From Candidatus Hydrogenedens sp. (GTDB taxonomy: Bacteria; Hydrogenedentota; Hydrogenedentia; Hydrogenedentales; JAEUWI01), in assembly GCA_016125095.1 (NCBI GenBank), contig WGMK01000017.1, forward strand, positions 97,504 through 161,503: 64,000 nucleotides of DNA, given 5' to 3'. Position 1 is the first letter of the stretch. Every line of letters starts with the position of its first letter. Both the position numbers and the translations under genes were made by a program. Under the pieces are notes generated by a model. It had not been told where the DNA came from. It searched no databases and was given only the letters and a program-made list of their open reading frames with translations. Shown piece by piece: positions 16,939 to 24,602 of this stretch.

Positions 16939-17828
16939 GCATGAATACACCCGCCTCCGTTCACCAGCGCTTGCTTAGCCATGCCAGAAGCGAGGGACTA
17001 CGATTCAATGATGTGCTTCAGCGGTACGCAATGGAACGTTGGCTTTATCGTCTCGCGAAAAGCTGCCACAACGAACAGTTTATTCTCAAGGGCGCACTTA
17101 TGCTTGCCGTTTGGGACGTACCCGTGACCCGCTCGACGCGTGATATCGACATGCTGGCCCGGATGCAGAACGATCTCGACGGCATTCGGCAGGTGATATC
17201 CGATGTGTGCCGTATGGAGTGCGTAGACGACGGGCTTATCTTCGCGGCCGAAACCGTGAACACTAAACACATAGCGGAAGATGCGCTCTATGAAGGCGTA
17301 CGTGCCGATTTCAGGGGATATCTGGGCAACGCCCGAATCGCCATGCAGATCGACCTGGGGTTCAGCGATGTCGTTACCCCGTTCCCCGTCGATCTCATTT
17401 ATCCCACAATACTAGATCTTCCGGCGCCGCGCCTCCAGGCATACAATCGTGAAACAGCCCTGGCCGAGAAGCTGGAAGCGATGGTAAAGCTCGGAGAATT
17501 GAATAGCCGCATGAAGGATTTCTTCGACATTTGGTTGCTTGCCGCCAGTCAATCGTTTGAAGGCTCTATCTTGTCGAAGGCGATCGCGAATACCTTCGAG
17601 CGCCGCAGCACACCAATCAATGCGGATGCTGCATGCTTTCGTGAATCTTTCGGGGAATCGTCGGAGAAGCAGAAGCAATGGAAGGCGTTTGTCAAACGCA
17701 GTCAACTCACGGGACGAGTCCCCGGCGGGTTCGCCGACGTATGGCGCGTGGTGACGGAATTCCTCAAGCCGATGCTCAAGAATCCGGGGACCACCAAGTC
17801 TTGGCATCCCGGCGGACCTTGGAACTGA
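16935..17828 (+). CDS. AbiEii/AbiGii-family nucleotidyltransferase toxin
   Basis: The 297-residue protein is a DNA polymerase beta-like nucleotidyltransferase of the AbiEii/MenT type. These toxins modify tRNA or other targets and cause growth arrest or phage abortive infection. Motif I appears as FILKGALML with STRDIDM 15-20 residues later, giving the acidic pair D-I-D. The later AEKLEAMVKLG and RMKDFFDIW motifs are the conserved Lys- and Asp-containing helices. The usual KGG of motif I reads KGA here. Its ATGA start overlap with the antitoxin fixes the operon. Confidence 0.9.
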   Translation: MSMNTPASVHQRLLSHARSEGLRFNDVLQRYAMERWLYRLAKSCHNEQFILKGALMLAVWDVPVTRSTRDIDMLARMQNDLDGIRQVISDVCRMECVDDGLIFAAETVNTKHIAEDALYEGVRADFRGYLGNARIAMQIDLGFSDVVTPFPVDLIYPTILDLPAPRLQAYNRETALAEKLEAMVKLGELNSRMKDFFDIWLLAASQSFEGSILSKAIANTFERRSTPINADAACFRESFGESSEKQKQWKAFVKRSQLTGRVPGGFADVWRVVTEFLKPMLKNPGTTKSWHPGGPWN

Positions 17829-18009
17829 CATGCCGAGAATTCTTGGTATCTCAATCCGAAGATGGGAATTGCCGTTGGACCAGTACGCAGTAGGTCTGCC
17901 CCAAATGCGCCCGACTTCGATTGCCAGAAACGGCAGTGCCATGAGACCCACGACGTCCTCTGCTTTTCCCGCTTGAAACAGTGATGCATGTTCGGCTGTC
18001 TCCCCCCCC

Positions 18010-18351
18010 TCACGACTCCGGGTCGTACCCAAACACTCGCAGCTCTTGATCGCAGCGGCAGGCTTGGGCGAGGCGGGCGGCCCAGGCGAGGGCGGCTTCT
18101 CTTGAGGGCAGTTCGAGGATGGTGAATCCGCCGTTGAGCGGCGGGGCCCAGGGGTAGCCCCCTTCGGCGGTGGTGCCGTCGGCCGAGACGAGCACGGGCG
18201 GCACGGATTCGTCGATACCGCCGCCGAAGACGTAGACGCCGGCTTCCTTCGCCTCGCGTATCGCGGCATGGGAATCCCGCACCACGGCCTCGAACTCGCT
18301 TTCGGGCACTTGCATGGCGGCGCTGGGAAATGAAATCAGGTACTTTGCCAT
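18010..18351 (-). CDS. YCII-related small protein
   Basis: This 113-residue protein matches the YCII-related / DGPF-type family: MAKYLISF at the start, a conserved His in the first helix (VRDSHAAI) and a C-terminal strand with GGFTILELPSREAALAWA. Members are small ferredoxin-fold proteins often encoded near ECF sigma factors; catalytic roles are mostly unproven. A GGAG sequence lies 10 bases upstream of the ATG. It follows the VOC gene by 86 bases on the same strand. The 180 bases before it, after the toxin gene, show no gene I can support. Confidence 0.82.
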   Translation of the reverse strand: MAKYLISFPSAAMQVPESEFEAVVRDSHAAIREAKEAGVYVFGGGIDESVPPVLVSADGTTAEGGYPWAPPLNGGFTILELPSREAALAWAARLAQACRCDQELRVFGYDPES

Positions 18352-18437
18352 GGTCTTTTTTCTCCGTGGGTTTTGATGCTGGTGGTACGGGAATAGCCTC
18401 GATGCGTATAGCCGGATCGCATGCGGCGGATGTTCGC

Positions 18438-18878
18438 CTACTTCCCCAGTTCCTCGGCGAGGCCGATGAGGATGCCTTCGGGTCCGCGGATGTAGCAGAG
18501 ACGGTAGGCGTCCTGATATTGGACGACTTGGTCGACGACTTCGGCGCCGTGCGGCGCGAGACGGGCGAGGGTGTCGTCGAGATTGTCGACGGCGAACATG
18601 ACGCGGAGGTAGCCCAGGGCATTGACGGGAGCGCGGCGGTGGTCGGCGGCAATCGGCGGCGCGTCGAAGCGAGAAAGCTCGAGACGGCCGTGCCCGTCGG
18701 GGGTACGCATCATCGCGATTTCGACGCGCATGCCGGGCAGGCCGGTCACGCCCTCGGCCCAATCGCCCGCGATAGGCGCCCGCCCTTCGAGGCTGAGCCC
18801 GAGTTCGGTAAAGAAATCGATTGCGGCGTCGAGATTCTCGACGACAATCCCCACGTTGTCCATACGCTTGACGGTCAT
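18438..18878 (-). CDS. VOC-family (glyoxalase-like) protein
   Basis: This 146-residue protein has the paired beta-alpha-beta-beta-beta modules of the vicinal-oxygen-chelate fold. It begins MDNVGIVVENLDAAIDFF and ends with the second module around YCYIRGPEGILIGL. Members include glyoxalases, dioxygenases and antibiotic-resistance proteins; the substrate here is unknown. I chose the ATG at 18878 because AGGAG sits 6 bases before it; the frame could start at 18899. It forms a likely two-gene unit with the YCII gene. Confidence 0.87.
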   Translation of the reverse strand: MTVKRMDNVGIVVENLDAAIDFFTELGLSLEGRAPIAGDWAEGVTGLPGMRVEIAMMRTPDGHGRLELSRFDAPPIAADHRRAPVNALGYLRVMFAVDNLDDTLARLAPHGAEVVDQVVQYQDAYRLCYIRGPEGILIGLAEELGK

Positions 18879-19210
18879 GCCGGTCTCCTTCGCGTTCATC
18901 GGAGGGCATTCTAGCGAACGGCGACCTCAAATGACCCGGCGCCCCCCCCATAAAAAAGACGATAGGTAATAAATCATGTTCGGCCGCAGGCTCGCCTTGA
19001 CCGTATCCTCATGGCGCGCCCGGTCTCGAATAATCAATGCCGGCATGATGTTCCCCCGAGACCGCCAGGGGTGCGTACGAAGTTCTCGATTCCTATCATC
19101 AGTGCAGTATTGCACGGAAAGTTCGGTTGCACAGCGCACAACCTGGTGTACGATTGCGCTCGCAGGCGCACCCAGAAACCGGAAGACCGCCCAACACAAG
19201 GAGACTATCG
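18879..19210. other. Intergenic region with a candidate SDR promoter
   Basis: No gene is visible in this stretch between divergent genes. A possible promoter for the downstream dehydrogenase has TTGCAC at 19127-19132 and TACGAT at 19149-19154, with a 16-base spacer. The remainder is unremarkable. Confidence 0.35.
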
Positions 19211-19957
19211 ATGAACAACAACATTGCCGGGAAAGTCGTGGTGATTACCGGGGCCAGCAGCGGGCTGGGCGAAGCAACCGCTCGGCTGTTGTCGGCGGAG
19301 GGCGCCACGGTGGTGCTGGCGGCGCGCCGCGCGGAGCGTATTGATGCCTTGGCGGCGGAACTGGAAGCCCAGGGCGGCAAGGCGCTGGCCAATTTTACCG
19401 ACGTGTCGGACCGGGACCAGGTGAAGGCACTGGTGGACCAGACGGTGGAGAACTTCGGCCGCGTCGACGTGATGCTGAACAACGCCGGCCTGATGCCGCT
19501 GGCGCCGCTCGAAAAACTGAAGGTGGACGAGTGGGACCAGATGATCGACGTGAACCTGAAGGGCGTGCTCTACGGCATTGCCGCCGCCCTGCCGCACATG
19601 CAACAACAGAAGAGCGGCCACATCATCAACGTGTCTTCGGTCTACGGCCACAAGCTGGGGCCGGATGCGACGGTGTATTGCGCGACCAAGTTCGCCGTGC
19701 GGGCGCTGTCGGAAGGATTGCGCCAGGAGGTGAAGCCCTACAACATCCGCACGACGATCATCTCCCCCGGCGCCGTGGCGACCGAACTGCTGGACCACAT
19801 CAGCGATGCCAAGGTGCAGGCGCAGACCAAGAACTTTGTGAGCAAGATCGCTATCCCGGCCGATTCCTTCGCGCGCATGGTCGCCTTCGCCATCAATGAA
19901 CCCGCCGATGTGGATGTGAACGAGATCCTGTTCCGCCCCACGGCGCAGCCGGTATAA
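19211..19957 (+). CDS. SDR-family NAD(P)-dependent oxidoreductase
   Basis: The 248-residue protein is a classical short-chain dehydrogenase. The cofactor motif TGASSGLG is at residues 14-21 and NNAG near 90. The catalytic Ser (in NVSSVYG) and the Y-x-x-x-K pair (YCATK) are present. An Arg-rich AARRAER after strand 2 suggests NADP preference. The ATG at 19211 follows AAGGAG with good spacing. Sequence features match the clavulanic-acid-dehydrogenase-like/serine-dehydrogenase-like group. Its substrate is unknown and it is a single-gene unit. Confidence 0.92.
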   Translation: MNNNIAGKVVVITGASSGLGEATARLLSAEGATVVLAARRAERIDALAAELEAQGGKALANFTDVSDRDQVKALVDQTVENFGRVDVMLNNAGLMPLAPLEKLKVDEWDQMIDVNLKGVLYGIAAALPHMQQQKSGHIINVSSVYGHKLGPDATVYCATKFAVRALSEGLRQEVKPYNIRTTIISPGAVATELLDHISDAKVQAQTKNFVSKIAIPADSFARMVAFAINEPADVDVNEILFRPTAQPV

Positions 19958-19981
19958 GGCGGACATCGAACGGAGACACTC

Positions 19982-20047
19982 ATGGACATCGACACCTTGG
20001 GCGAAGCGCCCACCCACGCGGCGACACGCCTCGACATTCAGAAATAG
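19982..20047 (+). pseudogene. Possible small ORF or gene remnant
   Basis: A 21-codon frame (MDIDTLGEAPTHAATRLDIQK) starts 24 bases after the SDR stop, behind a GGAG sequence 7 to 10 bases upstream. In the same frame, beyond the TAG at 20045, 19 more sense codons follow up to the next TAG at 20105-20107. This looks like a truncated or stop-interrupted gene, or chance. The rest of the gap to 20262 shows nothing I can name. Confidence 0.2.
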
Positions 20048-20262
20048 AAGAACGGCTGCCCGGTCGATTGGCTCGAGCCAGCTGCCGACGAGCAGTACCG
20101 GAAATAGGCCGGCAGGAGCGCGGGCCTCAGGGACTTGAACCATAACGCCCGGGTTCAGCGTGGCCCTGCGGACGATGGCGATATTCAGGTCGCGGAAATT
20201 AACGGACCAACGGATGGCGAGGGTGTACACTGCGGTCATCACGTTATCGGGGGGCACAAATC

Positions 20263-21204
20263 ATGTTGGAGACGACGCGGCTTTCGCGGGCGCAGGGATG
20301 TTGGCTGGGGCAACTGGCAGGGGATTCTCTGGGGAGCCTCGTGGAGTTCGAATCGCCGTCGGCCATCCGGCAGCGGTATCCGGAGGGTGTGCGGACGTTG
20401 GCGGATGGAGGCACGTGGAATACGCTGGCGGGACAGCCCACGGATGACTCGGAGATGGCGTTGATGCTGGCGCGGATGCTGGCGGAACGCGGCGAATATG
20501 ACGCCGCGGCGGCGCGGGAAGCCTATGTCGCGTGGCTGCAGTCGGGGCCGTTCGATTGCGGCATGACGGTGTCGAGCGGCTTGCGGGGCCGGCCGAATGG
20601 GGACAGCCAAGCGAATGGCGCGATGATGCGCATCGCTCCGCTGGGCATATTCGGCGCGCGTCATGCCCTCGAACAGGTGGGCGCCTGGGCCCGGCAGGAT
20701 GCGGCCATCACCCATCCGCATGCCGTGTGCCAACAAGCGAACGCGCTCTTCGCCATGGCGATCGCCCGGGCCATACGCGAACCGGTGGATGGCATGGCGC
20801 TATATGCCGAGATCGTCGCGTGGGCCGCGGAGGCCGCCGTGGAGCCTGCGCTGGCGGAGGCCATCGCCCGCGCGGCCGAAGCACCGCCGCAGGATTTCAT
20901 GCACCAGCAGGGCTGGGTTCTCGTGGCGTTTCAGAATGCGCTGTGGCAGTTGGGCCATGCCGAAAGCCTCGAGGCGGGCGTGGTCGATACGGTCATGCGC
21001 GGCGGCGACACCGACACCAACGCAGCCATCAGCGGCGCGCTGCTGGGCGCGGTGCACGGGGCCGAGGCCATCCCCCCGCAATGGCGCGACAGTATCTTGC
21101 GGTGTGAACCCGAAGCTGGACGCCCCGGCGTTCACCAGCCACGCCCCCCCATCTTTTGGCCCACCGACGCGCTCGAGCTCGCGCCCGCGCTGCTGGGGCC
21201 GTAA
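20263..21204 (+). CDS. ADP-ribosylglycohydrolase family protein
   Basis: The 313-residue protein has the all-helical ADP-ribosylglycohydrolase (DraG-like) fold. The N-terminal GCWLGQLAGDSLG and PTDDSEM supply the first metal-binding acids, and GGDTDTNAA near residue 250 supplies the second set. These proteins hydrolyse ADP-ribose from protein side chains or related molecules at a dinuclear metal centre. No partner ADP-ribosyltransferase is nearby. It is convergent with the DUF2200 gene, 16 bases apart. Confidence 0.93.
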   Translation: MLETTRLSRAQGCWLGQLAGDSLGSLVEFESPSAIRQRYPEGVRTLADGGTWNTLAGQPTDDSEMALMLARMLAERGEYDAAAAREAYVAWLQSGPFDCGMTVSSGLRGRPNGDSQANGAMMRIAPLGIFGARHALEQVGAWARQDAAITHPHAVCQQANALFAMAIARAIREPVDGMALYAEIVAWAAEAAVEPALAEAIARAAEAPPQDFMHQQGWVLVAFQNALWQLGHAESLEAGVVDTVMRGGDTDTNAAISGALLGAVHGAEAIPPQWRDSILRCEPEAGRPGVHQPRPPIFWPTDALELAPALLGP

Positions 21205-21220
21205 CCAAGCGCCGGACCGG

Positions 21221-21586
21221 CTATTCGGTGCGCAGGATCTTTTCCATCTTGCGGCCTTTGGCCAGTTCGTCGACGAGTTTGTCGAGGTAGCGGACCTGTT
21301 GGGTGAGCGGGGTTTCGATGTCTTCGACCCGGTAACCGCAGATGACGCCCGTGATGAGGTGGGCGTTCGGGTGCAGCTTGGCGCGCTGGAAAAACCGCTC
21401 GAAGGTAGACTTGTCGTCGATGTGCTTCTGCAGCGCCTTCTCGGTGTATCCCGTCAGCCAGCGGATAACCTGATGCAGTTCCTCTTTCGTGCGCCCCTTC
21501 TTCTCCACCTTCGTCACATAGTGCGGATACACCGACGCGAAGGTCAGTTTCGCGATGCGTTCATCGTGGCTGCTCATAGCGCTCAT
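21221..21586 (-). CDS. DUF2200 family protein
   Basis: This 121-residue protein matches DUF2200: a start ERIAKLTFASVYPHYV, then KVEKKGRTKEELHQVI and a C-terminal half with GVICGYRVEDIE. Members are small cytosolic proteins of unknown function, found mainly in bacteria. The ATG at 21586 lies 6 bases after AAGGAG, which decides the start against a longer frame from 21661. It has many Lys and Glu residues and no signal peptide. Confidence 0.87.
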   Translation of the reverse strand: MSAMSSHDERIAKLTFASVYPHYVTKVEKKGRTKEELHQVIRWLTGYTEKALQKHIDDKSTFERFFQRAKLHPNAHLITGVICGYRVEDIETPLTQQVRYLDKLVDELAKGRKMEKILRTE

Positions 21587-21860
21587 GCTAGGCTCCTTCG
21601 TCGCAGGCCCGCATTGTATGCGTGCCGACGCGCGCCATGCATCCCGCGCGAGGGACGGCACGGGACCAGTTTACGGGGACAGATAACTGTCCAGAACAGC
21701 GTGGCGCCGTGCCATATACCAGATGTTCTGGACGAAATCGACGGCTGCGCCGACCTGCCGCAGCCCATGCTCCGGACCGGCAATCCTGCTGCCGGTCCGG
21801 AGCGGTCGCTGCCTTGCATCTGTGGTGATGCGAAAAATTGTACGCCCGCAGGCGGGGGGC

Positions 21861-23831
21861 TCAGGCTCGTCTGCGCCGTAGTACGGCTCCGCCGCCGCAG
21901 GCCACCAGCGCCGCCAGTAGCACGAGTGCCGCGCCCGCCGGGCCCGGTACTTCGGGGTATACCGCCACGGTGTATTGATACGAGGTCATCGCCTTCGAGA
22001 GGTCCTGGTATTCGCAGGTGTAGCTGCCCGAGTCGCCCGCGACGAGCGGGGCGATGCGGAGCGTGCGCGATTGCGCGCCGGTGATAGCGCCGTCGTTGGC
22101 CAGCGGCACGCCGTCGCGGTACCACTGGTAGGTGGAGATGGGCGACACCGGGCAGGGCACGGAGAGGCAGAGCGTATCGCCTGCCCCGTAGAAGGCGCGC
22201 AGGGTACAGCCGGCCACTTCTTCGCAGGGCGGCGCGGAGGGCACGAGCAGTTCTTCCGTGTCCAGCTGTCCGTCGTCATTCAGATCGAGGACATCGAAGA
22301 GCTCGGGGTCCAGGTCGCTCGAGCCGTTCGACGCCTCTGTCAGGTCGAGCGTGCCGGAGTCATCCAGGTCCAGCGCCGCGAGGTCCTCCAGCAGTTGCGC
22401 GGAAATCAGGCGCTCGTAGCGGTCCGGCTGGCCGTTGTCGTTCTCGTCGGCATAGAGGCCCCAGAGGTCAATCGCGGAAGCGAGGTTCTCGTCGTCGGCT
22501 GCCACGAAAATGGCATCGTCGGTATGCAGGTGGTCGCTGCGCAGCGGGTCGTAATACGGAAAAATCCGTGCCGGCAGCGAAACAGCTTCCGTACCGGTGG
22601 CCGTGCCATCCGAGCGGAGCAGGTCCGAGTGGGCAGTAAACCAGTACTCCCCTTGCCAATACATCAGATTGGAGACGGGCGATTGGATTGGTTCGAAGAA
22701 ATGTGCGGTTCCTTGCCGCGTGCCATCGGATTGCCACCAGGTGTTTCCCGCCAATTCGCCGCCGTAGAAGAAGTTCAAGTGGCCGAATAGATCAAACAGG
22801 CGAAAGGGTCCTTCGATGCGGTCGATTACAAACGGCTGCAGAAGCGCCTCGGCAAGAATGCGCGTGCCGAAGAAGGTTCCGTCGCTGACCCAGACCGCCC
22901 CCTTGTCGGGGTACGTGCCTTCGGAAAGAAAGTAGAGCTTCCCGTTCCACGCAGTGAGATCCGAGGGCACCGTGATTTTCTTCGAGCGCGGCAGGGGGCG
23001 AACCGTGGTGACCTGATTCCCATCCGTCTTGCGGAGCACGGGGATCTGGCTCCGGTCGACATTCGCGGTGAGATCGATGAAGTAGAGTTCGTCCCCAACG
23101 GCCGCCATGGAGGACAACCCATCGAAGAAGCCCTGCGGTCCGAGGTCCGTCACCTGGCGCGTGCCTTCCGCCGTGCCGTCGGTCACATACACATTGCACT
23201 CGTTTCCGTTGTTGTAGCCAGGAAAGAACAACTGGTCGTCGGTCGCGGCGAAGGGAATCACGCGGCCCCGATGATCCCAGAAAAACGGATCGGGATTCGC
23301 CGCTTCATGCAGGATCTCGGTGGTGGCGGCAGAACCGTGCGACTTGATCACGCGGTAGGTCTCGCCGTCGTGACAGGCGGCGTAGGTCGCGCCCTTCCAG
23401 TTGGTGATGGCGAACAAGCCGAAGGGATTGGCTTCGCTTTCCAGGGCCAGCAGCGCGATACGCTCCGTGCCCTCCGCGGTGCCGTCCGTCACATAGAGAC
23501 CGCTATGGCCCGGCGTGGTGCCGATGGCATGAAAATACACGGCGTCGACACCCGAAAAGATGATGTGCGCATAGCCATCGAATTCGCCGGGTCCGAGGTC
23601 GATGAGTTCGCGCGTGCCCGAAGGCAGCCCATTGCTCACCCAGAGCGCGGGTTGTCCCTCGACGCCCGCCGAAAAATAGATCTGATCGTTCCAGACCGAG
23701 ATTTCGCGGACGCCGACGCTGTACTCGCCCGAGAATTCCTGGACGAGCCGCGGTATCGGTGCGCCGGCTGCGGCTTGCAAGGCCTGGCCCAGACACAACC
23801 ACGCGGCGACACAGATGACCAATCGTGTCAT
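21861..23831 (-). CDS. Secreted ELWxxDGT-repeat protein with EF-hands, Ig domain and C-terminal sorting-like tail
   Basis: The 656-residue protein has a signal peptide (about 1-22) and then about six ELWxxDGT-type repeats, for example LYVTDGTAEGT, VYVTDGTAEGT and VWVSDGTFFGT, which form a beta-propeller-like array. Two EF-hand loops (DLDDSGTLDLTE and DLNDDGQLDTEE) and an Ig-like domain (WYRDGVPL to YTCEYQD) follow. The tail VPGPAG, a hydrophobic helix and RRRR resembles PEP-CTERM-type sorting signals read by exosortases; none is in the window. AAGGAG lies 7 bases before the ATG. Confidence 0.85.
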   Translation of the reverse strand: MTRLVICVAAWLCLGQALQAAAGAPIPRLVQEFSGEYSVGVREISVWNDQIYFSAGVEGQPALWVSNGLPSGTRELIDLGPGEFDGYAHIIFSGVDAVYFHAIGTTPGHSGLYVTDGTAEGTERIALLALESEANPFGLFAITNWKGATYAACHDGETYRVIKSHGSAATTEILHEAANPDPFFWDHRGRVIPFAATDDQLFFPGYNNGNECNVYVTDGTAEGTRQVTDLGPQGFFDGLSSMAAVGDELYFIDLTANVDRSQIPVLRKTDGNQVTTVRPLPRSKKITVPSDLTAWNGKLYFLSEGTYPDKGAVWVSDGTFFGTRILAEALLQPFVIDRIEGPFRLFDLFGHLNFFYGGELAGNTWWQSDGTRQGTAHFFEPIQSPVSNLMYWQGEYWFTAHSDLLRSDGTATGTEAVSLPARIFPYYDPLRSDHLHTDDAIFVAADDENLASAIDLWGLYADENDNGQPDRYERLISAQLLEDLAALDLDDSGTLDLTEASNGSSDLDPELFDVLDLNDDGQLDTEELLVPSAPPCEEVAGCTLRAFYGAGDTLCLSVPCPVSPISTYQWYRDGVPLANDGAITGAQSRTLRIAPLVAGDSGSYTCEYQDLSKAMTSYQYTVAVYPEVPGPAGAALVLLAALVACGGGAVLRRRRA

Positions 23832-23879
23832 GATGTCACTCCTTCTGAATTCCCCAATTCAGTTACCTAAGACAGCTGC

Positions 23880-23908
23880 AGCGTAGCACGGACGCAAGTA
23901 TTTGTCAA
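23880..23908 (-). promoter_or_regulatory. Promoter for the ELWxxDGT gene
   Basis: On the minus strand, TTGACA (23908-23903) and TACGCT (23885-23880) are separated by 17 bases, about 50 bases ahead of the start codon. The surrounding sequence is AT-rich. This is a good vegetative-sigma match by eye. Confidence 0.5.
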
Positions 23909-24002
23909 TTTTATTATTCATTGAATATAGCAAATTACACATATTATTCCGGACCTGCGAAGGACCTGTTCAACCCAGGTAGCACCGCGCTGAATAAGGG
24001 GC

Positions 24003-24043
24003 TTGACAGAAATGATAGTTCATGATAGTTTGTGATTTATCAC
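24003..24043 (+). promoter_or_regulatory. Promoter and operator-like repeats before the HTH/zinc-ribbon gene
   Basis: TTGACA (24003-24008) is followed 17 bases later by TAGTTT (24026-24031). The spacer holds a tandem repeat of ATGATAGTT (24012-24020 and 24022-24030), and GTGATTTATCAC (24032-24043) is an inverted repeat. This density of repeats over a promoter suggests regulation, possibly by the encoded HTH protein itself. Confidence 0.45.
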
Positions 24044-24062
24044 TAGAGCTCATGAGGGTTCG

Positions 24063-24515
24063 ATGATGAGTAAGGAAGTGGAATGGGACGAGGGGCGGCC
24101 GGTACCTGCGGGGCGGGACTGGTTCACGGTGCGCGAGGCGGCGGCGTACCTTGACAAGAGTGAACCTACCCTCTTCCGCTGGATGAAAGAAGGGGCGATT
24201 TCGTTCTACAAGGTCGGCCGCGCCACGCGTTTCACGCGCGACAGCCTGGATGCGGTGATCCGGAAATCGACCGGCCAGGCCGAGGCCGAGCAGGCCGCCG
24301 CGCGCTGTGCCGCCTGTGGCCACAGCGAGCTCATCGAAGGCCAGATCCAGAGCACGGGCCTCATCTACTTCAAACCGACCCGCACCCGCTTCTGGACTTT
24401 GAAGGATTCCAACGTGCGCCTGCAGGCGAAGGCCTGCGCCGCGTGCGGCTACATACAACTTCATGCCGACACCCAGAAACTGCAGGCCCTGAAACCGGAG
24501 GACGAACCCCGCTGA
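24063..24515 (+). CDS. HTH (excisionase/MerR-like) plus zinc-ribbon protein
   Basis: The 150-residue protein has a helix_turn_helix_17-type winged HTH (about residues 19-70; TVREAAAYLDKSEPTLFRWM, then VGRATRFTRDSLDAVI). A four-Cys zinc ribbon follows: CAACGH near 83 and CAACGY near 126. The HTH type is known from excisionases and DNA-binding regulators. GAGGG lies just ahead of the ATG; a second ATG follows directly at 24066. It precedes the membrane protein-MoxR-DUF58-transglutaminase operon by 87 bases and could regulate it. It may also be a general DNA- or nucleic-acid-binding protein. Confidence 0.8.
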   Translation: MMSKEVEWDEGRPVPAGRDWFTVREAAAYLDKSEPTLFRWMKEGAISFYKVGRATRFTRDSLDAVIRKSTGQAEAEQAAARCAACGHSELIEGQIQSTGLIYFKPTRTRFWTLKDSNVRLQAKACAACGYIQLHADTQKLQALKPEDEPR

Positions 24516-24602
24516 CGATTCCATAGCGCGCATCCCATTCGTCCGCCGCCGATACATATCCGGATTTACCATGGCCAAGGACAGCAACCGGGAGGACGTG
24601 TC

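Noticed and set aside
15859..18009. Integrative element bounded by a tRNA-Asn attachment site
   Set aside because: No integrase is present, and only an 8-base repeat of the tRNA end lies nearby, which is too short to count.
17829..18009. Small gene after the AbiEii toxin
   Set aside because: Minus-strand frames here carry short hydrophobic stretches but no ribosome site or family resemblance.
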